A DNA stretch of 53,554 bases from MGBC163016 sp964469815 (GCA_964469815.1 CAYXZC010000005.1:1-53554); one strand, 5' to 3'. Shown: positions 42,188 through 50,083, counted from the first letter of the stretch. Notes: generated by a model from the sequence alone, not told the origin. Program-made: numbers and translations.

Positions 42188-42215
42188 GCAAGGAATTTGA
42201 GCGGAAAGGAGAAGC

Positions 42216-42422
42216 ATGCTGCAGGAATTACAGCTGACACCTGCGACCATCATATTGGTAGCGCTTGTATTAGCGTGGACCATCTGGGCAGTGCATCGCT
42301 TGTACAAAAGAGGCATGTGCGATTGCTCGGATCATTGCGATAAATGCGGCAAGTGCGCATCCGGAAAGAAGGGTTGCTCCAGCTGCAAAGCAGCAGAGAA
42401 CATGGTGAAGAGCCTGAAATGA
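42216..42422 (+). CDS. FeoB-associated Cys-rich membrane protein
   Basis: A 68-residue protein: one transmembrane helix at about 8-29 (PATIILVALVLAWTIWAVH) followed by a cysteine cluster (CDCSDHCDKCGKCASGKKGCSSCK, eight Cys). This matches the FeoB-associated Cys-rich family found after feoB in many anaerobes; its role in iron handling is not established. AAAGGAGAAGC precedes the ATG. The GGGACGGGG repeat separates it from feoB. Confidence 0.88.
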   Translation: MLQELQLTPATIILVALVLAWTIWAVHRLYKRGMCDCSDHCDKCGKCASGKKGCSSCKAAENMVKSLK

Positions 42423-42427
42423 ATCCT

Positions 42428-42493
42428 GTGGGCGGTTAAAACCGCCCACTACGCAACAACCTGTAACGTTTGGGAACGGTTAAAACCGTTCCC
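42428..42493. repeat. Two variable stem-loop repeats in tandem
   Basis: GTGGGCGGTTAAAACCGCCCAC (42428-42449) followed by ACTACGCAACAACCTGT, then GGGAACGGTTAAAACCGTTCCC (42472-42493) followed by TACGCTTCAACCTGT. The two stems differ at several positions, always with the paired base changed too. Confidence 0.75.
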
Positions 42494-42603
42494 TACGCTT
42501 CAACCTGTCTCATTGTTCCCGCGCATTCACCTTCATGCATCCCTTCTCGCATTTGGCGCTATACTTCTTTAAAACGTACAACGCTTGATGAAGGTTTGTT
42601 CCA

Positions 42604-44436
42604 TTGTCTTTCTTACTTGGTTGCGAAAAGATCACCGTCGAGATGCCATCGAAGGTCGTTTTGAAGGATGTGTCCCTAGGTGTTGACACCGGGGATCGCA
42701 TCGGTATCGTCGGTCGTAACGGTGATGGGAAATCCACCTTGCTTCGCGTGCTCGATGATCAAATTGAGCCCGATTCCGGGCGCGTTATCCGCACTCGCGG
42801 AGTGAACATCGGCTTTCTTGGGCAGCGCGATTCGCTCGATGGGAAAGCCAGCGTCGCTACGAACGTTGTCGGCAATGCTCCGGAATATGTCTGGGCATCC
42901 GATCCAAAGATCCGCTCGATCTTGGACGGGCTGCTCGAGGATGTGGATTGGGATGCGAACGTTGAAACGCTTTCCGGGGGGCAGCGCCGCCGCGTGGATC
43001 TTGCTCGCGTGCTCGTCGGCGATTGGGACATCCTGATGCTTGACGAGCCTACGAATCACCTGGATATCAAAGCCATCACTTGGCTTGCATCGCATTTGAA
43101 GGAGCGCTGGCGTGCAGGTGAAGGTGCCCTTCTCGTCGTTACGCACGATAGATGGTTCTTGGATGAGGTCTGCAACACTATGTGGGAGGTGCATGATGGG
43201 CAGGTCGACCCGTTTGAAGGTGGATTTTCTGCATACATCATGCAGAGGGTGGAACGCGATCGGCTGGCGGCCCTTGCAGAGCAGAAGCGACAGAACATGC
43301 TGCGTCGTGAGTTGGCGTGGCTTTCGCGTGGAGCGCGGGCGCGAGCCACGAAGCCGAAGTTTCACGTAGCGGCTGCAAGGGAGTTGATCGCCGATGTTCC
43401 CGAGCTTCGCAATCCGATCGAGCTCAAGCGCATGGCGATGGCACGCATAGGCAAGCAAGTCGTGGATCTGGAGAATGCAAGCGTCCGTTTTGGCGATAGA
43501 ACGGTTCTGGATGACATCACGTGGATGATCGGTCCGGGTGATCGTTTCGGTATCGTCGGGGGAAACGGCGTCGGCAAGACCACGTTGCTTCGCCTGATCG
43601 AGGGCGCGCAAAAGCCGACATCCGGCAGTGTGCGCACAGGATCGACCGTTCGTTTCGCCGTGCTATCGCAGCACTTGGATGCGCTGAAGGAATTCGGAGA
43701 CGATCGTGTTCGTCAGGTGGTTTCGAGGTATTCACGCCGCACAATGCTGGACGGAAAGGAGATGACCCCATCGCAGCTTCTCGAAAGGCTCGGTTTTGAG
43801 AAGGCTGATCTGAACGAGCCTGTAAACTCTCTTTCCGGCGGCCAGCGCCGTCGACTTGCGCTCATGATGATCCTGCTAGATGAGCCGAATGTCCTCATCC
43901 TTGATGAGCCGGGAAACGACCTCGACATCGATATGCTCGCTGCGGTCGAGGATCTGCTGGATGGATGGCCGGGCACGCTTCTGCTCGTTACGCATGATCG
44001 TTACTTGATGGAGCGTGTTACCGATGATCAGTTCGCCATAATCGATGGGCATCTTCGGCACTTACCCGGTGGGATCGATGAATACTTGCAGATAATGGAT
44101 AAGCGGGATGCGGCGTCTACACGCTCTGATAAGGCTTCAGGCACTGAAACCGCAGGTGCTGACGCTGCAGGCGCCGGCTTCGATGCGACAAGCCCTGAAA
44201 AGCCGCAGCTTTCGAACAATGAGATCCGCGCGCTGAAGAAGCTGATGCAGTCCAATGAGAAGAAGATGGCCACGACCGAGCGCAAGATCGCCGATGCCGA
44301 AGAGGCTCTTTCGCAGGTTGACCCGTCTGATTATGTGGCGCTTACCGAGGCGCAGGCTGCGATCGACGAGTTGCGCGTTCGCCTTGAAGGGCTTGAATCC
44401 GAATGGTACGATGCCGCCGAGAAGTTGGGCGAATAG
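42604..44436 (+). CDS. ABC-F family ATPase, Uup-like
   Basis: A 610-residue soluble protein with two ABC domains and no membrane segments. Walker A sites are GRNGDGKST and GGNGVGKTT; signatures LSGGQRRRVDLA and LSGGQRRRLALM; Walker B LMLDEPTNHLD and LILDEPGNDLD (the usual TNHLD is GNDLD in the second). A C-terminal coiled coil follows an Ala/Thr-rich linker, as in Uup. ABC-F proteins act on ribosomes; resistance or housekeeping function cannot be told apart here. The start is TTG at 42604, with AAGG nine bases upstream. Confidence 0.88.
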   Translation: MSFLLGCEKITVEMPSKVVLKDVSLGVDTGDRIGIVGRNGDGKSTLLRVLDDQIEPDSGRVIRTRGVNIGFLGQRDSLDGKASVATNVVGNAPEYVWASDPKIRSILDGLLEDVDWDANVETLSGGQRRRVDLARVLVGDWDILMLDEPTNHLDIKAITWLASHLKERWRAGEGALLVVTHDRWFLDEVCNTMWEVHDGQVDPFEGGFSAYIMQRVERDRLAALAEQKRQNMLRRELAWLSRGARARATKPKFHVAAARELIADVPELRNPIELKRMAMARIGKQVVDLENASVRFGDRTVLDDITWMIGPGDRFGIVGGNGVGKTTLLRLIEGAQKPTSGSVRTGSTVRFAVLSQHLDALKEFGDDRVRQVVSRYSRRTMLDGKEMTPSQLLERLGFEKADLNEPVNSLSGGQRRRLALMMILLDEPNVLILDEPGNDLDIDMLAAVEDLLDGWPGTLLLVTHDRYLMERVTDDQFAIIDGHLRHLPGGIDEYLQIMDKRDAASTRSDKASGTETAGADAAGAGFDATSPEKPQLSNNEIRALKKLMQSNEKKMATTERKIADAEEALSQVDPSDYVALTEAQAAIDELRVRLEGLESEWYDAAEKLGE

Positions 44437-44603
44437 ACGAAGAATGAGCCCGATAGGCAGGTCGCTGTTGATGGGATAGCTTCTTCATATGCGCTATCCC
44501 GATCAAAGCGAAGAGTCCTCTTGTCTTGGATCATAAAAGGATGATCGGCTCTGTGGTAAGCCTTCGTCTGTGCTAATATCGCATCAAAGAAAGTAGGTGC
44601 GTG

Positions 44604-45008
44604 ATGGAAAAGGTTTCCAATTCCCATGAGGACTACCTAGAGGCTATGGTCATGCTCGGCGCAAGCACGAAGCAATCTGTTCGACCTGTGGATGTTGCCT
44701 CGAAGATGGGCGTCTCTAAGGCTTCTGTGAACAAAGCGATGACCATCCTTAGGGAAAAGGGGTATCTGGATCAGCCGTACTATGGTGATATAACATTGAC
44801 CCAAAAAGGCGAGGACTACGGACGCAAGATATTCGAACGCCATAAGGTTCTGACGGCGTTTCTGCACGATGTGATAGGAATAGATGCCGAAACCGCAGAG
44901 AAGGAAGCATGCTTGATGGAGCATGCCATAAGCGATGAGTCCTTTGAGAAATGGATCGATTACGTGTACAAGATCTGTCCCGCCGGCAAGTTGGGAGCTG
45001 CGAAATAG
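44604..45008 (+). CDS. DtxR/MntR-family metal-dependent regulator
   Basis: A 134-residue protein: SNSHEDYLEAMVML at the start, a winged helix (VRPVDVASKMGVSKASVNKAMTILREKGYLDQPYYGDITLTQKGEDYGRKIFERHKVL) and the helical dimerisation and metal region FLHDVIGIDAETAEKEACLMEHAISDESFEKW. Metal ligands Glu, Cys/His are present (ACLMEH). It has no C-terminal SH3 domain, like MntR. It may repress feo through GTTAACC sites. GTG 44601 is an alternative start. Confidence 0.9.
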   Translation: MEKVSNSHEDYLEAMVMLGASTKQSVRPVDVASKMGVSKASVNKAMTILREKGYLDQPYYGDITLTQKGEDYGRKIFERHKVLTAFLHDVIGIDAETAEKEACLMEHAISDESFEKWIDYVYKICPAGKLGAAK

Positions 45009-45063
45009 CAGGCTTTCTTGCGGCTGACGCTGCGGTTTCGACGAGCATCCCATTTTGCGTACT

Positions 45064-45091
45064 TTGATTAACCTCGATTTTGATATATACT
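45064..45091 (+). promoter_or_regulatory. Promoter of tRNA-Leu
   Basis: TTGATT (45064-45069), a 16-bp spacer and TATACT (45086-45091), 34 bases before the tRNA. Confidence 0.6.
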
Positions 45092-45125
45092 TTTGTATTG
45101 CTCTTTAGAGACTCTTTAGAGAGTT

Positions 45126-45209
45126 GCCCGGGTGGTGGAACGGCAGACACGTCGGTCTCAAAAACCGATGCCGAAAGGTGTGTGGGTTCGAATCCCACCC
45201 CGGGCACCA
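45126..45209 (+). tRNA. tRNA-Leu (CAA)
   Basis: An 84-base tRNA with acceptor stem GCCCGGG/CCCGGGC, a T arm containing GGTTCGAATCC, a long variable arm, and the encoded CCA end. The anticodon stem TCGGT/ACCGA encloses the loop CTCAAAA, giving anticodon CAA. Confidence 0.96.
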
Positions 45210-45405
45210 TACGGCTAGGATATTGAAAATATCCTAGCCGTATGTGTACAGGGATGGGTGAGAAGCCACACGTTCGATTGCGGGTGTAGCCTTTGGATAC
45301 ACCCGCAACACCGAGAGTCAAGGTGCCGCGAGGCGGCCAAGCAAACAATTGCACAGCAATTGTTTGCGAGGACTTAACGCGAGGTAATCCCACCCCGGGC
45401 ACCAT
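45191..45405 (+). other. Duplicated tRNA-Leu 3' end (candidate attachment sites)
   Basis: The last 20 bases spanning the tRNA end, AATCCCACCCCGGGCACCAT, occur at 45191-45210 and again exactly at 45386-45405. This is the usual scar of integration at a tRNA 3' end. The enclosed 175 bases hold two hairpins and no gene. Confidence 0.6.
45209..45243 (+). terminator. Hairpin after tRNA-Leu
   Basis: ATACGGCTAGGATATT pairs with AATATCCTAGCCGTAT around a short loop, directly at the tRNA 3' end. A different hairpin of the same kind (GTGGCCTGCGCATT stem, 45406-45437) follows the second copy of the tRNA end. Confidence 0.75.
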
Positions 45406-45441
45406 GTGGCCTGCGCATTCCAAATGCGCAGGCCACATGTG

Positions 45442-45466
45442 TGTCAGAGGGACGGGGATAATGACA
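45442..45466. repeat. Single GGGACGGGG unit
   Basis: Stem TGTCA/TGACA around AGAGGGACGGGGATAA, with one base changed from the common core. Confidence 0.65.
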
Positions 45467-45493
45467 TGAACGATCATGAAGGAGGTGAGGCGA

Positions 45494-45781
45494 ATGTCGA
45501 AGCGTAAAGGCAGGCGGAAGCAGAAGCAGCTTTTGAAGAAGCGCGATCTTCCTAAGGGCGATGTTGTTTGGCGACAATCATCCGAGGAAGCTACTTTAGC
45601 TAAAAAGCCGCACTACAATGGTTTCGCATGCGGGCATGGCGCACATGGCGATGTGAAATACAGCCGAACGAAATCCAAGCGGCAGTTGAAGCAGCAGCTA
45701 AGACAAGAAGGAGCCTCTCGGGGCTCCTTCCTTTTATGTCCGATAAATGTTTCAAAAAGTTGGCAAAAGCGTAAATATTGA
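45494..45781 (+). CDS. Small basic hypothetical protein
   Basis: A 95-residue frame with AAGGAGGTG at a good distance before the ATG. The first 70 residues are rich in Lys and Arg (SKRKGRRKQKQLLKKRD). I do not recognise a family. The last 25 codons run through an intrinsic terminator-like hairpin (45708-45729). A TAA lies in another frame (45699) just before it. The original stop may therefore have been lost by a frameshift. Confidence 0.45.
   Translation: MSKRKGRRKQKQLLKKRDLPKGDVVWRQSSEEATLAKKPHYNGFACGHGAHGDVKYSRTKSKRQLKQQLRQEGASRGSFLLCPINVSKSWQKRKY
45708..45733 (+). terminator. Terminator-like hairpin AAGGAGCC/GGCTCCTT
   Basis: AAGGAGCC-TCTCGG-GGCTCCTT followed by CCTTTT. A near copy with flanking CAGCTAAGACAAGAA occurs at 47978-48015 (AAAGAGCC/GGCTCTTT), showing local duplication. 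Confidence 0.65.
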
Positions 45782-45912
45782 CAGATCAGGCTCATTAAAA
45801 TAAGAAGATGAACAAAATCTACATTATAGGAATGTAACGCATGCTGCCCATTTGAAGGCATGAGGTTCTGAACATAACCTTCGAGGTAAGGCTCACAGCA
45901 AAGGAAGAAGCA

Positions 45913-46218
45913 ATGGCAACGAAGACTGTAGATACACATGACGATAGATCCCCGATGTTCAACAAGATCGTGAAAGTGATCGGATATATCGCTTCGGTTC
46001 TTGCAGTTGTGATGTATGTCTCATATATCCCTCAGATTTCCGATAACCTTTCAGGACACCCGGGAAATCCGATCCAGCCGTTCGCTGCTATGCTCAACTG
46101 CATCATGTGGTCGGCTTATGGGCTTCTTCCTAAGAAGAAGGATTGGCCGATAGTCATAGCGAATGTGCCCGGAGTATTCTTGGCGGCCACCGCTTTTGTA
46201 ACCGCCTTGATCGCATGA
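45913..46218 (+). CDS. SemiSWEET-family transporter
   Basis: A 101-residue protein with three transmembrane helices and the PQ-loop motif YVSYIPQISDNLSG, followed by GNPIQPFAAMLNCIMWSAYGLLPKKKDWPIVIANVPGVFLAATAFV. SemiSWEETs dimerise to form small sugar or metabolite uniporters. A truncated second copy lies at 49545. AAGGAAGAAGC precedes the ATG. Confidence 0.9.
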   Translation: MATKTVDTHDDRSPMFNKIVKVIGYIASVLAVVMYVSYIPQISDNLSGHPGNPIQPFAAMLNCIMWSAYGLLPKKKDWPIVIANVPGVFLAATAFVTALIA

Positions 46219-46292
46219 TGTGCCTGTGTTCGGTTGGTGCGTGGTGCAAGTTCGCTTGAGTGCTGCTAAGATCTAAGTAGAATTTGAGTATC

Positions 46293-46380
46293 AAATTACG
46301 AAATTTGTTAAAAACTGACCATATAAAATTACGAAATTTGTTAAAAAACAAAATTCTGAAAAATAGAATTTTGTTAAAAT
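46293..46380. repeat. Iteron array A: three repeats, 33-bp period, before an ATPase gene
   Basis: Repeats share GAAATTTGTTAAAA or GAATTTTGTTAAAA, with GTT at 46307, 46340 and 46373, exactly 33 bp apart. Two contain the palindrome-like AAATT-ACG-AATTT; the third AAAATTCT/AGAATTTT. They end 52 bases before the start codon at 46432. Confidence 0.7.
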
Positions 46381-46431
46381 GCCTTATATTGAAATAGCGT
46401 AAAGTGCTAAAACACGAGAAAGTCAGGACAA

Positions 46432-47775
46432 ATGCTTCGTCGAAAAGCATATGAATCATTCCTTGAATGGAAGCGAAGTCAAAAGCATAGTCGCAAAGCG
46501 CTTTTTGTGACCGGGGCGCGCCAGATCGGAAAGAGCACCCTTATTCGCCACTTAGGGGAAACACAATACTCATCATTTATAGAGGTCAACCTCTTGAGCG
46601 ACAAGGAAGCAAGGAATGTTCTTGCCCAAGCGCAGAGTTCGAACGACTTTATCAATCGCCTTGTGACGCTCACGACTGGTGATTTCATCGAAGGCGAAAC
46701 CTTGGTCTTCATTGATGAGATACAAGAGTTTCCCGATATTGTCACCTTTGCCAAATTCCTTGTTGAAGATGGCCGTTATGACTTTGCTTTTTCAGGATCG
46801 ATGCTCGGAACGGAGTTCAAGGGTGCCCGATCATTTCCTGTTGGGTATGCAACAGTGGTCGAAATGCGCCCAATGGACTTCGAGGAATTCTGCTGGGCTG
46901 TAGAAGTGAAGGAGAGTTCCCTTGATGCCGTTCGGGAGGGATTCGTTCAGGGTAGCCCCATAGAGGATTACCTGCATGAACGCTTCTTGTCTCAATGGAG
47001 AACCTATATTGTTGTTGGAGGTATGCCTGAGGTTGTACAGCAGTATGTTGACGGCAAGGGAAGTCTAGTGGGAGTGCGTAATCTTCAAAACGATCTAAAT
47101 CAACAATACGAATATGATATTTCGAAATACGCAGGATCGCGCGCCTTGCATGTAAGATCCATTTTCGAGGAGCTTCCTGTCCAACTTGAAGATAAAAGCG
47201 CTAAATTTGCCATAACGTCCTTAGGGAAAACTGCACGGTACAACAATTATGAGCAAGATTTTCTCTGGTTGGTACGAGCGGGGGTTGGCCTTAAGGTAGA
47301 CAGAGTTTCAGAGCCGCGTCCCCCTCTGCGACGCACACGCAGAAGTTCGTCTTTTAAGTTGTATCAATCCGATACCGGGATGCTCGTGGCGCGGTTTCCG
47401 CAAAGTCTTGCACGTGCTCTTTATACAGGAGAACGCCGTGTCAATGTAGGCGGGATATACGAAAATGCGATCGCCCAAGAACTGGTGGCTGCAAACTTTC
47501 AGCCATTCTATTACCTGACAAAGAAGGTAGGAGAGGTCGACTTTCTTATTGAAAGTGACGATGGAGTTGTGGCTCTTGAGGTTAAATCAGGCAACGATTA
47601 TCTTACCCATGCTTCGCTTAGCAAGGTTATGGATACGCCAGGTTATGATATCGATCGCGCCATTGTGCTTTGTAGGTCAAATTTCACGATGAATGACGGG
47701 ATCCTCTATGCTCCATGGTATGCATCGATTTGCTTCTCAGATCTTAATTTTCAGGACGATTTTATGCTGAAGTGA
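46432..47775 (+). CDS. AAA ATPase with C-terminal DUF4143 domain
   Basis: A 447-residue protein. Walker A is GARQIGKST (28-36) and Walker B LVFIDEIQ (Asp95, Glu96), as in AAA_14 ATPases. The C-terminal DUF4143 domain carries GEVDFLIE and VALEVKSG (Asp370, Glu383, Lys385), the spacing of a PD-(D/E)XK nuclease-like core. The family function is unknown. AGGA precedes the ATG. Middle segments (FSGSMLGTEFKGARSFPVGYATVVEMRPMDFEEFCWA) are closely shared with the ATPase at 50227. SemiSWEET lies upstream in both cases. Confidence 0.9.
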   Translation: MLRRKAYESFLEWKRSQKHSRKALFVTGARQIGKSTLIRHLGETQYSSFIEVNLLSDKEARNVLAQAQSSNDFINRLVTLTTGDFIEGETLVFIDEIQEFPDIVTFAKFLVEDGRYDFAFSGSMLGTEFKGARSFPVGYATVVEMRPMDFEEFCWAVEVKESSLDAVREGFVQGSPIEDYLHERFLSQWRTYIVVGGMPEVVQQYVDGKGSLVGVRNLQNDLNQQYEYDISKYAGSRALHVRSIFEELPVQLEDKSAKFAITSLGKTARYNNYEQDFLWLVRAGVGLKVDRVSEPRPPLRRTRRSSSFKLYQSDTGMLVARFPQSLARALYTGERRVNVGGIYENAIAQELVAANFQPFYYLTKKVGEVDFLIESDDGVVALEVKSGNDYLTHASLSKVMDTPGYDIDRAIVLCRSNFTMNDGILYAPWYASICFSDLNFQDDFMLK

Positions 47776-47787
47776 TCAAAGGGCGCA

Positions 47788-47935
47788 ATTGAATAAGGAG
47801 AATCGACGTTTTATCATCAGGGGGTTGTTGATGGAGATCGATTCTCTGAAAAGGTCGAATTTGATTTTGATTGGTTGGAAGATGCAGGAGTCGATAACCT
47901 ATCTTCCTATTTATATGGCTGCTTTCTTGTGATGC
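47788..47935 (+). pseudogene. Remnant of a DUF4143 ATPase with internal deletion
   Basis: The stretch matches codons for QLNKENRRFIIRG...SDFDWLEDAGV of the ATPase at 50227 (about 50967-51080). It then jumps to that gene's last codons (YLPIYMAAFL and stop). About 425 bases are missing between. The junction lies at a GTCG shared by both ends in the parent sequence. A one-base loss also shifts the frame. Confidence 0.8.
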
Positions 47936-47977
47936 TATTCCTGTGAGCGAGATTAAGGGCGGCATGTCATAGGGACG

Positions 47978-48015
47978 GCAGCTAAGACAAGAAAGAGCCT
48001 CTCGGGGCTCTTTCC
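47978..48015 (+). terminator. Second copy of the AAGAGCC terminator-like hairpin
   Basis: CAGCTAAGACAAGAAAGAGCCTCTCGGGGCTCTTTCC-like sequence duplicates 45695-45731. The stem changes at one pair, G/C to A/T, on both sides. Confidence 0.6.
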
Positions 48016-48110
48016 ATTTTGAGGAGGCCGCCTGTGTTATTTGATGTGACCCTTTGGCATTACCCTCTGGCATTTTTAGGAGGTTGCATCCGGATACCAA
48101 GTTGTAACGA

Positions 48111-48165
48111 TCTTCTTCCAATATGAAATAAGTTTTGGTAGAATCTTCTTCTAAAATGAAAGAAG
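48111..48165. repeat. Iteron array B: two repeats, 33-bp period, before an ATPase gene
   Basis: TCTTCTTCCAATATGAAATA (48111) and TCTTCTTCTAAAATGAAAGA (48144) start 33 bp apart. Each has inverted halves (CTTCTT with AAGAAG or near). They end 12 bases before the ATG at 48178. Confidence 0.65.
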
Positions 48166-48177
48166 ATTGGAATTGCA

Positions 48178-49518
48178 ATGTACGAATCGATCATCGCTGA
48201 CTATCTTGATATGTCTCTACCAACATATGTGCCGCGAGATGATTGCGGTATTAAACTCAGCGCACCTGCAAGGAATAATCCTATTCAAGTGATCGTTGGA
48301 GTTCGTCGCTGTGGAAAAACCTATTATCTATATCAACTTATGGACAGGTTGATAAAGAGTGGTTGGAAGCGGGATCTTATATTGCATCTTTCTCTTGATG
48401 ATGATCGTTTTCGACCTTACCCTGACCATCTTCTTTCAGATTTGCTTGATGAGTACTTCACCATGGTTCCAGATGCAAAGGAAGGATGCTTTCTTTTTTT
48501 AGATGAGATTCAGGATATTCCCGATTGGGAAAGCTTCATACGGCGCGTCTCTGAGCAGTATCCCGTAAGCATTGTGCTAACAGGATCATCTTCGAAGCTT
48601 CTTTCTCATGATATTCCAACGCTTTTGCGTGGCCGCGCTCTTTCGTATGAAATGTGGCCATTGAGCTTCAAGGAATATATGAGATTTCACAAGATAGACC
48701 CACCGAAGCACAATGGAGTATTCACGAAACAGGATGATCTGAGGCTTAAAGACGCGTTCTTGAGATACTTGGATACAGGCGGGTTTCCCGGTGTGCAAAA
48801 TATGGATGCGCTTGACCGGACGCGTATGTTGCAAAGCTATGCTGAGCAGATTGTCGCAAAAGACATCGTCGAGCGTTTTGAAAGCGCAACGCTGAGGGTT
48901 GCAGAGCGCTTTGCTATGAACGCGCTTAGATCGACAGGCTTGTCGTTTTCGGTCAATAAAGAGCTAAAGAGGATGAGGTCGGCAGGGCTTCCAGGAAACT
49001 CAGCTAAGCTTTATGCACTGCTGGATGATCTTGAGGATGCGAATCTTGTATTCCATATCAGCGATTACGAACGATCGGTGAAGGAGAATCCAAAGTCAGC
49101 TTACAAGGTCTATTCGGTTGATCCGGGGCTTTCGCTGGCTATTGCACCTGCATCCCATATTGATATTGAGCAGAGGCTTGAGAGTGCGATCTTCATTGAG
49201 CTTAAGCGCAGGATCGCTGGAATGCGCGATAGGGCGATAACGAGCTATTCCGGTACTGGCTGTCCGGAAGTCGATTTCTTGATTGGCGATGTGTTGATGG
49301 AAAAAGAGTATCAATTGATCCAGGTAGCTGTTGAGACCGGAAGCGATGAACCGTCAAGCAAGAAGTTTAGATCTGAGGTAGGAAACCTGACGGCAGCAAT
49401 GAGGCTTACCAATCTGGAGGAAGGATGGATGATCACGCTGACAAAAAGCGAGGAGATTCTTACGCCGAATGGGCATATTCATGTGGTTCCCGCGTGGCAG
49501 TGGATGCTATCCGCGTGA
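48178..49518 (+). CDS. AAA ATPase with C-terminal DUF4143 domain, divergent copy
   Basis: A 446-residue protein of another subgroup: Walker A GVRRCGKTY (41-49), Walker B CFLFLDEIQD (Asp109, Glu110), and VLTGSSSKLL, GRALSYEMWPLSFKEY typical of AAA_14/DUF4143 proteins. The C-terminal domain keeps CPEVDFLIG, but the second nuclease-like motif reads LIQVAVE instead of EVK, so the lysine and glutamate are not in the usual place. It therefore may lack nuclease chemistry. No strong ribosome binding site is seen before the ATG. Confidence 0.88.
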   Translation: MYESIIADYLDMSLPTYVPRDDCGIKLSAPARNNPIQVIVGVRRCGKTYYLYQLMDRLIKSGWKRDLILHLSLDDDRFRPYPDHLLSDLLDEYFTMVPDAKEGCFLFLDEIQDIPDWESFIRRVSEQYPVSIVLTGSSSKLLSHDIPTLLRGRALSYEMWPLSFKEYMRFHKIDPPKHNGVFTKQDDLRLKDAFLRYLDTGGFPGVQNMDALDRTRMLQSYAEQIVAKDIVERFESATLRVAERFAMNALRSTGLSFSVNKELKRMRSAGLPGNSAKLYALLDDLEDANLVFHISDYERSVKENPKSAYKVYSVDPGLSLAIAPASHIDIEQRLESAIFIELKRRIAGMRDRAITSYSGTGCPEVDFLIGDVLMEKEYQLIQVAVETGSDEPSSKKFRSEVGNLTAAMRLTNLEEGWMITLTKSEEILTPNGHIHVVPAWQWMLSA

Positions 49519-49544
49519 GATCATGACACACCTGATGTGAAACC

Positions 49545-49748
49545 TATGTCTCATATATCCCTCAGATCTCCGACAATCTTTCAGGACATCCAGGAAACCC
49601 GATCCAGCCGTTCGCTGCTATGCTCAACTGCATCATGTGGTCGGCTTATGGGCTTCTTCCTAAGAAGAAGGATTGGCCGATAGTCATAGCGAATGTGCCC
49701 GGAGTATTCTTGGCGGCCACCGCTTTTGTAACCGCCTTGATCGCATGA
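49545..49748 (+). pseudogene. Truncated second SemiSWEET copy
   Basis: 67 codons, from YVSYIPQISDNLSG to the stop, repeat residues 35-101 of the SemiSWEET at 45913 almost base for base. The first 34 codons and the start are absent. Homology continues for about 40 bases beyond the stop. It marks one edge of a duplication. Confidence 0.88.
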
Positions 49749-49821
49749 TGCATCAGTGTTCGGTTGGTGCGCGGTTCAAGTTCGTTCGAAATCGCCTGAA
49801 CAGGGAGTTTATAATTCGAAT

Positions 49822-49890
49822 CCTCGAAAATGCCAAACGATTTCCCTCGAAAACACCAAATGATTTCCCTCGAAAATGCCAAATGAGTAT
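49822..49890. repeat. Iteron array D: three repeats, 23-bp period
   Basis: CCTCGAAAATGCCAAACGAT-like units begin at 49822, 49845 and 49868, exactly 23 bp apart. They lie just after the truncated SemiSWEET, in the position array A holds after the intact one. No ATPase gene follows directly. Confidence 0.65.
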
Positions 49891-50083
49891 AATTGGGTTC
49901 ATCTAAAATTTCTCTCAATCCGGCGGCTAAGAATCGCGATCCTGAATTCATGGCAGTGATCACCGCCAATTCCCCATTTGCCAGACAGAGGGTAGAGGAT
50001 GGGTTATACGTCATACCTTTAGGAACATTGACCGCATAGGGTATGCGAATTTGAGCGTCATAAGGGATGAGACGTCGAACTCC
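49891..50083. other. Unassigned stretch between two iteron arrays
   Basis: About 190 bases with no supported gene. The minus strand is open through VRRLIPYDAQIRIPYAVNVP...LCLANGELAVITAMNSGSRF, but it has no clear start signal and runs on into repeats at both ends. It may be a gene remnant; I do not recognise it. Confidence 0.3.

Noticed and set aside
44749..45477. Long minus-strand open frame containing MVPGVGFEPTHLSAS
   Set aside because: It is the antisense translation of the tRNA-Leu, its duplicated 3' end and the end of the DtxR-type gene, a well-known false protein.
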